From an uncultured Eubacteriales bacterium (GTDB taxonomy: Bacteria > Bacillota > Clostridia > Oscillospirales > Oscillospiraceae): a stretch of 37,882 bases of DNA. Where the stretch lies: assembly GCA_900314485.1 (NCBI GenBank), contig OMVL01000033.1, forward strand, positions 1 through 37,882, written 5' to 3'. The notes beneath the pieces were generated by a model. The model had not been told where the DNA came from. It saw only the letters and a program-made list of their open reading frames with translations, and searched no databases. The translations under genes were made by a program, and so were the position numbers. This document shows, piece after piece, positions 32,762 through 37,882 of this stretch; the first letter of the stretch is position 1, and each line of letters begins with the position of its first letter.

Positions 32762-33547
32762 ATGCTCAATGTGAAACTGATCGCCCATACGCCCGAACCG
32801 GAGCGTGTCGTTTCCGCCGCTGCCCGTCTGTGCTATTCCGCTGTCGGCGTGGACGCCCTCTTGGAGAAGTCCGCCCCGGAAAAGGATGCCAAATTTGTCC
32901 AGATGCTGGCCAGCTTCGGCCACGACAGCCCCATTGAGCATGCCTCCTTCACCTTCGGCATCGAGGGTGTTTCCCGTGCGCTGCTTGCCCAGATCACCCG
33001 GCACCGGCTGGCCTCCTTCTCCGTTCAGAGCCAGAGATACGTCCGTCTGGACGACTTCCGGTTCGTCATCCCCCCGGAGGTGGAGGCGGATCCCGCATCT
33101 AAAGCCGCTTTCCTGAAAGCAATGGAGGAGGAGGGGCAGCACTATCTGAACATCGCCGCCGCTTTGCAGGAAAAGCACAAAGCGGCGTTCCTTGCTCAGG
33201 GTCTGGACGAAAAAGAGGCGAATAAAAAGGCGGAGAAGCTGGCCAACGAGGATGCCCGCTTCGTCCTCCCCAACGCCTGCGAGACCAAGATGGTGGTCAC
33301 CATGAACGCCCGCAGCCTGCAAAACTTCTTCCGGCTCCGCTGCTGCAACCGGGCCCAGTGGGAGATCCGTGCATTGGCGGAGGAGATGTACAAGCTGGTC
33401 TACCCCATCGCCCCCAACCTGTTCGCCAAGTCCGGCCCCGGCTGCGTCTCCGGCGCCTGCACTGAGGGCAAGATGACCTGCGGCAAGGCGGCGGAGGTCC
33501 GGGCTCACTATCAGGAGCTCAAGGCACAGGCCCTCGGCGGGGAGTGA
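32762..33547 (+). CDS. thyX: FAD-dependent thymidylate synthase
   Basis: A 261-residue flavoenzyme making dTMP from dUMP with methylene-tetrahydrofolate and NADPH. The diagnostic ThyX motif RHRx7S is exact: R80-H81-R82 with S90. The surrounding HDSPIEHASFTF and the later NARSLQNFFRLRCC segments are typical. The C-terminal end (GPGCVSGACTEGKMTCGKA) has four cysteines, a common clostridial extension that may bind metal. AGGAGG lies nine bases before the ATG; a longer in-frame start at 32702 overlaps the promoter. An ArsC-like gene follows four bases later. Confidence 0.95.
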   Translation: MLNVKLIAHTPEPERVVSAAARLCYSAVGVDALLEKSAPEKDAKFVQMLASFGHDSPIEHASFTFGIEGVSRALLAQITRHRLASFSVQSQRYVRLDDFRFVIPPEVEADPASKAAFLKAMEEEGQHYLNIAAALQEKHKAAFLAQGLDEKEANKKAEKLANEDARFVLPNACETKMVVTMNARSLQNFFRLRCCNRAQWEIRALAEEMYKLVYPIAPNLFAKSGPGCVSGACTEGKMTCGKAAEVRAHYQELKAQALGGE

Positions 33548-33551
33548 GCCA

Positions 33552-33884
33552 ATGAACATTCAGATTTTCGGCAAGAGCAAGTGCTTTGACACAAAAAAGG
33601 CACAGCGGTATTTTAAGGAGCGGCGGGTAAAGTTCCAGAACATCGACCTTCTCCGCTACGGCATGAGCAAGGGGGAGCTGACCGCTGTCATTCGGGCGGT
33701 GGGTATTGACAACCTCATTGACTCCAAGCACCCGGACGCCGCCATGCTCTCCTATCTCGCTATGGACAGTCAGAAATTGGAGCATCTTTTGGAAGACCCC
33801 AGCCTACTGAAGACCCCCATTGTCAGAAACGGCAAGCAGGCCACGGTGGGGTATTGTCCTGAGGTTTGGAAGACGTGGGAGTAA
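33552..33884 (+). CDS. ArsC/Spx-family thioredoxin-fold protein
   Basis: A 110-residue protein of the arsenate reductase-like family. The active-site cysteine is in SKCFDTKKAQRYFKER (C11), as in YffB/ArsC-like proteins, and the PIVRNGKQATVGYCPEVW end supplies the cis-proline region. It lacks the CxxC of Spx and the downstream ArsC arginine pattern is not clear, so true arsenate reduction is doubtful. GGGGAG lies seven bases before the ATG, and the gene is coupled to thyX. A strong terminator follows. Confidence 0.85.
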   Translation: MNIQIFGKSKCFDTKKAQRYFKERRVKFQNIDLLRYGMSKGELTAVIRAVGIDNLIDSKHPDAAMLSYLAMDSQKLEHLLEDPSLLKTPIVRNGKQATVGYCPEVWKTWE

Positions 33885-33944
33885 CCATCATTCCGATTCC
33901 GTTAATCGGGGCGGATGATTTGTATTCACAACCTAATTATACGC

Positions 33945-33977
33945 CGGCAGCCGACTCTTGAACAGAGCCGGCTGCCG
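33945..33977 (+). terminator. thyX-arsC terminator
   Basis: CGGCAGCC pairs with GGCTGCCG, with further pairs inside and a TGAAC loop, followed by TTATTTTCTG. It lies 61 bases after the ArsC-like stop. Confidence 0.85.
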
Positions 33978-34000
33978 TTATTTTCTGTCATATGAACTTT

Positions 34001-34030
34001 GGGGCTGCCTCATTTTAGCGAGACAGCCCC
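34001..34030. repeat. GGGGCTG inverted repeat, possible insertion-sequence end
   Basis: GGGGCTG and CAGCCCC enclose an inner CTC...GAG pair. GGGGCTGTCTC-like ends occur on some insertion sequences of Firmicutes, so it may be a scar; it could equally be a second terminator. Confidence 0.4.
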
Positions 34031-34127
34031 TGATGCACGAGTTGGGAGTCGAATTTGGGGTCAGAGCACGGTCGGCGTTGTTCTGGCCAGTTTGAACTTT
34101 TTCGTTGGATTTGAAATGGAACGCGGC
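34031..34127. other. Unexplained intergenic stretch
   Basis: With the neighbouring hairpins and the remnant at 34128-34313 this fills the 430-base gap between the ArsC-like gene and the S41 protease. No intact gene, promoter or RNA is seen. The base composition is lower in GC than the genes to the left. Confidence 0.4.
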
Positions 34128-34313
34128 TCAAACTGTCATTTGCAAACCAACTTCCTGCGACAGCCCTGCGTCAATCAGGCGTTCATAGTCATCCAAAGTG
34201 CCTCTCTCGCCTGTTGTGATCCACTGCGTAATGTATGCGATGTAGGCTACGGAACTGGCATACTGATACACATACTAAAAGCGCGGAGCCAATGCCCACT
34301 GATAGCGGGAATC
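34128..34313 (-). pseudogene. Remnant of an M3-type oligoendopeptidase C terminus
   Basis: In one minus-strand frame the segment reads DSRYQWALAPRF, a stop codon, then YVYQYASSVAYIAYITQW and TLDDYERLIDAGLSQEV before a final stop. The W-x-x-x-P-x-F...YVYQYA pattern and the DYxxLxxAGxSQ end recall the C terminus of M3-family oligoendopeptidases. It begins two bases after the S41 protease stop codon, so the scrap was probably joined there by recombination. The assignment rests on memory of the family and is tentative. Confidence 0.35.
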
Positions 34314-34314
34314 A

Positions 34315-35577
34315 TTACTTCCTCAACGTCACATCGGCATCTCGCATTTGTTCCCTGAGTATTTCCAGCCCACACAGGTACTGGTTGTCCAGAGACAGGT
34401 CATACTCGTCATTCTCAGTTCCTAAAAACTCATATTCCAAAACCACATCCGGTGTAATACCGACGCCGTGAAACGATTTTCCGGATGGCGGATAGTAGGT
34501 TTCGGTCGTCAGCTTGACTGCACTTCCATCGTCCAAAGGAATGGTGGATTGTACGATGCCCTTACCGTATGTAGTAGTTCCCACAATGGTTCCGTACTGA
34601 AAATCCCGAATGGCGGCAGTGAAAATTTCTGCGGCGCTGGCAGTGTCTCCATCCACCAGTACGACAATTGGAACTTTGATAAAATGTTCCCCATCGGAGC
34701 AATATGCCTGGCCGTTTCCGTACTTGTCTTCGGTATGTACCACCATACCTTCCGGCAGGATGTCATCCAAAATGTCCACAGCCGAATCCACCAAGCCGCC
34801 GAGATTTCCTCGCAGGTCTATCATCAATCCCTTCATGCCGTTGCTTTGCATCTCTGCCAATGCTTCCGTAAACTCCGTGTAGGTGGGAAGAATAAACTGG
34901 GACATACGCAGATAGCCGATCCCGTCCTCCGTCATTTGGTGGGTCACAGAGCGCAGCGTAATGTCGTCACGGGTCAGCGTGAAGGTCAATTCCTCCTCTC
35001 CACGCAGAATGCCCAGTTCTACTTGTGTGCCCTTTTCCCCTAGGATCAATTCACTGAACGCTTCCATATCATAATCTGCCGCAAGTATTCCATCCGCCGA
35101 CAGGATCTGATCTCCCTTCTGAAGCCCTGCCCTTTCCGCCGGGGAGTCGGGATACACTTCGGTGATGATCACCTCATGCGTCACCTGATCCCAATCGTTT
35201 GCAACGCCGATTCCGGAATAATCTCCCTGCATTTCATTTTCCAGCTTTGCGTATTCCTCCGGCGTATAGTACACGGCATAGGGGTCGTCAAGGGATTCCA
35301 GCAGACCCCGATACAGACCCTCCTGCAATGTTTCCGTACGCACATCATGATAAAAGTTTTCGCCGATGACCTCGTACAGTGTCTCCAGCTTCTCATTTGC
35401 TTGCTCCGTGAGGAGATCGTTTTGTTCGCTTGTGATGACAGGACTTGTATTACTTTGAACAGCAAACGGTCTCACCAGGAAAATCATCACAGAAAGCAGA
35501 ACGGCTGTGAAGGCGACGCCGATCGCAAATCCCCCGGCAAAGGAGGACGGCCTTCTCCCTTTTACCTTTATGCCCAT
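34315..35577 (-). CDS. S41 family C-terminal processing peptidase
   Basis: A 420-residue membrane-anchored serine protease of the CtpA type. It has an N-terminal basic region and membrane helix (about 14-36), then a cap/PDZ region (about 115-195, with GDYSGIGVAND and AGLQKGDQILSADG) and the protease core. The Ser-Lys dyad is S314 (DTASAAEIF) and K339 (TYGKGIVQ). The catalytic part should face outside. It starts directly after the stop of the truncated gene at 35578 (TAAATG), so the two were one operon. The segment has lower GC than the core genes and lies in the eroded accessory region. Confidence 0.92.
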   Translation of the reverse strand: MGIKVKGRRPSSFAGGFAIGVAFTAVLLSVMIFLVRPFAVQSNTSPVITSEQNDLLTEQANEKLETLYEVIGENFYHDVRTETLQEGLYRGLLESLDDPYAVYYTPEEYAKLENEMQGDYSGIGVANDWDQVTHEVIITEVYPDSPAERAGLQKGDQILSADGILAADYDMEAFSELILGEKGTQVELGILRGEEELTFTLTRDDITLRSVTHQMTEDGIGYLRMSQFILPTYTEFTEALAEMQSNGMKGLMIDLRGNLGGLVDSAVDILDDILPEGMVVHTEDKYGNGQAYCSDGEHFIKVPIVVLVDGDTASAAEIFTAAIRDFQYGTIVGTTTYGKGIVQSTIPLDDGSAVKLTTETYYPPSGKSFHGVGITPDVVLEYEFLGTENDEYDLSLDNQYLCGLEILREQMRDADVTLRK

Positions 35578-36000
35578 TTACTTCACTTCTTCCAACGTAT
35601 AACCATCCTGCCGATTTCCCGCAAGCTGGTAGGTATAGGTCTGTCCATATTCCGCCGGGATGGTAAGGGATGTCAGAAACTCATTTTCACCCGTATTGCC
35701 GTACATCGCCTGCAAAACCGCATCGTCACCCTTGAAATCAGAATAGCACAGATAGAGATCCACACGGAAGTCACTCAGGTTTGCGGAATCGGTCATTCCC
35801 GCAAAGTCATCCGGCGTAAAATTAAGACGTATGACATCCTCGCCTTCATCTACGCACGAATATAGATAGCCGCACTGCTCATCACCAAGGAAGTAATCCG
35901 CCTGGGAAAGCTTCACCAGTTCCACTTTTACAACAGAAGCAAGACTCATACCCATGGACAAGCTGTCAGATACCATCACAGATACCCGACAGCAGTTCAA
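35578..36000 (-). CDS. Unknown protein, probably missing its 5' part
   Basis: An open frame of up to 140 codons. The credible part starts at about LASVVKVELVKLSQADYF and continues to TLEEVK; it has a beta-rich, secreted-domain look with two cysteines (QCGYLYSC). The first 18 or so codons (MNCCRVSVMV...) are the antisense of the relaxase fragment at 35954 and are unlikely to be native. No ribosome binding site or signal peptide is present. I infer that the true start was lost where the relaxase fragment joined, near 35,950. No family is recognised. Confidence 0.45.
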   Translation of the reverse strand: MNCCRVSVMVSDSLSMGMSLASVVKVELVKLSQADYFLGDEQCGYLYSCVDEGEDVIRLNFTPDDFAGMTDSANLSDFRVDLYLCYSDFKGDDAVLQAMYGNTGENEFLTSLTIPAEYGQTYTYQLAGNRQDGYTLEEVK

Positions 36001-36406
36001 AGATGATACCCAACAGCTCCTATCAGTAGAACGGCGTTTGAAAGATGTGAACCTGTTGCTGAAAAACCTCGGTGTCTACTACAAATTCCGACCACTGTAT
36101 CAGGAATATCTGAAAACAAGGAAATCTCCGAAGTTTAAGGAGCAGCACATCCGAGAAATCCTGCTCTATGAGGGGGCAAGAAAGTTCCTACGGGAATATC
36201 AGACAGCCCATAAGATCAAATCCTTCCCGTCGATGCAGACATTGCGGTCAGAGAAGTCAGAGTTGACCGTCAAACAACAGCAGCTCTATGAGCGGCGCAG
36301 GCAGATGAGGCAATCCATCAAATCGATGGAGGATGGATACAGATTGCTGGGTCAGCTTGAAATAGAACAACAGCACTACCGCCACCGCCCCGGAATAGAC
36401 AGATAA
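35954..36406 (+). pseudogene. C-terminal fragment of a conjugative-element relaxase
   Basis: A 150-residue, basic, helical frame. Segments such as LKDVNLLLKNLGVYYKFRPL, SPKFKEQHIREILLYEGA and a later SFPSMQTLRSEKSEL resemble the coiled C-terminal tail of MobP/Tn1549-type relaxases. The N-terminal nuclease domain with its tyrosine and HUH motif is absent. It overlaps head-on with the minus-strand frame at 35578-36000, which marks a recombination joint. The fragment cannot nick DNA by itself. An integrase gene follows on the same strand. Confidence 0.6.
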
Positions 36407-36459
36407 GCGAATTCAAAAAATGTTTACAGGTTTTGAGGATGGTTTCGACAGTTTTCCTC

Positions 36460-36488
36460 TTGCCAGCACAAAATAGAACAGATATAAT
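36460..36488 (+). promoter_or_regulatory. Promoter of a short transcript upstream of the integrase
   Basis: TTGCCA (36460-36465), 17 bases, TATAAT (36483-36488). The next 110 bases hold hairpins and a T6 run but no long frame. Confidence 0.6.
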
Positions 36489-36648
36489 CAGCTTGCAATC
36501 ACAAATTGCATAACGAAATGATGGACACTTCTCAATTTCATCTGTGACACCACATCCCAACAGGGTTGGTCTGCCGCAGACGAAGCTGGGGAGTTTTTTA
36601 ATTCCCCAAACCCAAAGTATTGGAGGTGAAAAAACGCTCTCAGAATTA

Positions 36649-36689
36649 CACTTTAAAGTGTTGAAGTGTCCATGAGAATGTGGTAAGAT
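36649..36689 (+). promoter_or_regulatory. Probable integrase promoter with upstream palindrome
   Basis: TTGAAG (36661-36666), 17 bases, TAAGAT (36684-36689). The 12-bp palindrome CACTTTAAAGTG abuts the -35 box, fitting a regulator of integration genes. Confidence 0.5.
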
Positions 36690-36844
36690 AAGGACATGAA
36701 AAAGCTGCCCCCGATGTTACCAGCATCAGAGGCAGCGGCAGAAAGAACCGTTACCAGCGGTTCCCGCCAAACGCAAACACCAAACCAGCTAAATTCAGCA
36801 TCCTGCGCCGCGGAGGTGCAATGGAAAGGAGCAAATTTCTACCA

Positions 36845-37882
36845 ATGGCAAAACGAAACGCCGCAGGCAGCGGCAGTATCAAGCATCGCAAAGATGGAAG
36901 ATGGGAGGCAAAATATTCTTACACCGACAAGCTGGGGCAACCCAAGCGGAGCAGCGTCTACGGGCGCACGCAGAAGGAGTGCCGTCAAAAGCTGACCCAA
37001 ATCCTGAAAAATGTGGACGAGGGCAGCTATCGTGAGACGGAGAAGCGCTATACCGTCAAGGAGTGGTTCGAGGAGTGGCTTACCACCTACTGCAAAACGC
37101 TCAAGCCCCGCACCATGAACGACTACAGGAGCAGGTCAGAGCGTTACATCATCCCCCATCTGGGCAAAGCCCAGCTATCCGCACTGACGCCTATGCAGGT
37201 ACAGCGATTTATCAATCTGCTCAGTGACGGAGATAAGAATCAGAAGCCGCTGTCGCCTAAAACCGTCCAAAACATCCACGGCATCCTGCACAGCGCCCTG
37301 AAACAAGCCGTCCTCTCCGGTGTCATCACGCAGAATCCCGCAGACAACACGAAGCTGCCCAAGGCAAAGAAGCCGAAATTGAAGCCGCTCATGGATGACA
37401 GCATCACTGATTTTCTGGAAGTCATCAAGGGCGATCCCTATGAGCGGGTGTTCATCGTGGACCTCTTCACCGGGATGCGACAGTCGGAGATTCTCGGTCT
37501 CCAGTGGCAGGACGTGAACCGGGTGATTCCCATCCCGCCCACGGTCGCCGCTGTCCTGAAAGCTCAGCAACGGGAACAGAAGCAATGGCGGCTGGCCGCT
37601 GGATCGGCGTGGAAGAACGAACACAATCTGGTGTTCACCAACGAACTGGGAGATCATCTGCGTCACTCCACCGTCTACCAGCACTTCAAGAAGCTGGTGA
37701 AGAAAATCGGCATGGACGAGACGAGATTCCATGACCTCCGACACAGCACGGCGATTCTGGAACTGCAAAACGGATGCTCCGTGAAGGCCGTGCAACAGCA
37801 ACTGGGCCACTATAGCAGCAGTTTCACCATGGACACCTACGCCGCCGTCAGCGAAACCATGAGACAGGACACCCGCAATCGA
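36845..37882 (+). CDS. Tyrosine recombinase/integrase, partial at the window end, with an internal deletion
   Basis: A plus-strand frame open to the last base (346 codons, no stop). Residues 1-50 are the AP2-like arm-binding region, 68-165 the SAM-like core-binding domain and 180 onward the catalytic domain. R212 (TGMRQSEILGLQW), H296-x-x-R299 (HDLRHS), H322 and nucleophile Y332 (MDTYAAV) are present. Between WQDVN (221-225) and RVIPIPPTV, the hairpin that usually carries the catalytic Lys, about 35-40 residues, is missing in frame. ATG 36845 is chosen for its MAKRNAAGSGSI start; an in-frame ATG at 36821 with GGAGG four bases upstream is a real alternative. Probably the integrase of the eroded element. 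Confidence 0.85.
   Translation, partial: MAKRNAAGSGSIKHRKDGRWEAKYSYTDKLGQPKRSSVYGRTQKECRQKLTQILKNVDEGSYRETEKRYTVKEWFEEWLTTYCKTLKPRTMNDYRSRSERYIIPHLGKAQLSALTPMQVQRFINLLSDGDKNQKPLSPKTVQNIHGILHSALKQAVLSGVITQNPADNTKLPKAKKPKLKPLMDDSITDFLEVIKGDPYERVFIVDLFTGMRQSEILGLQWQDVNRVIPIPPTVAAVLKAQQREQKQWRLAAGSAWKNEHNLVFTNELGDHLRHSTVYQHFKKLVKKIGMDETRFHDLRHSTAILELQNGCSVKAVQQQLGHYSSSFTMDTYAAVSETMRQDTRNR

Larger units (their letters stand above)
36407..36820. other. Gene-free leader between relaxase fragment and integrase
   Basis: This 414-base AT-rich stretch contains two sigma-A-like promoters (listed), a TGCAA...TTGCA hairpin at about 36495-36511, a nine-codon frame at 36520-36549 (MMDTSQFHL), a GTCTG-CCG-CAGAC hairpin near 36569-36581, and GGGGA...TTCCCC around a T6 run near 36589-36606. 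A perfect CACTTTAAAGTG palindrome lies at 36649-36660. No full gene is supported; a short regulatory RNA or attenuator is possible. Confidence 0.45.

Noticed and set aside
33999..34358. A 119-codon plus-strand frame
   Set aside because: It spans the inverted repeat, the peptidase scrap and the end of the S41 gene; no start signal and no domain.
36696..36995. A 99-codon frame ahead of and overlapping the integrase
   Set aside because: Its second half is out of frame with the integrase, which has strong conserved motifs, and it has no good ribosome binding site or recognisable excisionase features.
1..37882. CRISPR arrays, rRNA genes, riboswitches, complete insertion sequences and restriction or toxin-antitoxin systems
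   Set aside because: I looked for regularly spaced repeats, rRNA signatures, transposase motifs and known defence proteins and saw none that could be supported.

Overview
The window reads as chromosomal DNA of a GC-rich, Gram-positive, anaerobic clostridium, probably a butyrate-forming member of the Oscillospiraceae (Flavonifractor/Intestinimonas-like gut bacteria). This is inferred from gene content: ptb-buk, Mini-RNase III, a YerC/TrpR-like regulator, long-form HPF, ThyX, strong AGGAGG ribosome binding sites and consensus sigma-A promoters with 17-bp spacers. No rRNA or species marker is present, so the genus is a guess.

Layout. 1-670: a five-gene tRNA operon on the minus strand (Val-Asp-Phe-Gly-Cys) with a consensus promoter and a terminator; a further minus-strand gene appears to start at the left edge. 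688-2740: yerC, a methyltransferase and hslO (minus). 2805-4770: a small unknown gene and purA (plus). 4861-7689: a minus-strand operon of two alpha/beta-hydrolase esterases and an ATP-grasp ligase, with a perfect palindrome at its predicted transcription start; this is the best candidate for an uncharacterised pathway. 7744-9038: DUF2975 protein, XRE regulator, lipoprotein and small membrane protein. 9076-13416: lactate permease, rhomboid protease, phospholipase D-type enzyme and a GreA-like factor. 13553-15645: ptb-buk under a promoter overlapped by a Rex-like site. 15708-18742: DMT transporter, mrnC and a disrupted rqcH. 18804-21950: OmpR-type response regulator and a large sensor kinase. 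22014-24690: divergent glmM and fabH. 24711-26169: half-size EamA protein and an epimerase. 26209-28866: WYL regulator, TfoX-like, GyrI-like and GNAT genes. 28924-31297: hpf, then a hisJ-type phosphatase with a frameshifted orphan fumarase/tartrate dehydratase alpha gene. 31317-33884: AbrB-type regulator with acyltransferase, then thyX with an ArsC-like gene.

From about 33,900 to the right end the window changes character: pseudogene scraps, an S41 protease, a gene that seems to lack its 5' part, a relaxase C-terminal fragment, and a tyrosine integrase that lacks its catalytic-lysine region and runs off the window. I read this as the eroded end of an integrative or mobilizable element.

The core genes cover tRNA supply, purine, dTMP and amino-sugar precursors, fatty-acid initiation, butyrate-linked ATP synthesis and ribosome hibernation. 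Three genes (rqcH, the fumarase/tartrate dehydratase alpha gene, integrase) appear to carry internal deletions. Real decay and assembly error cannot be separated from sequence alone.
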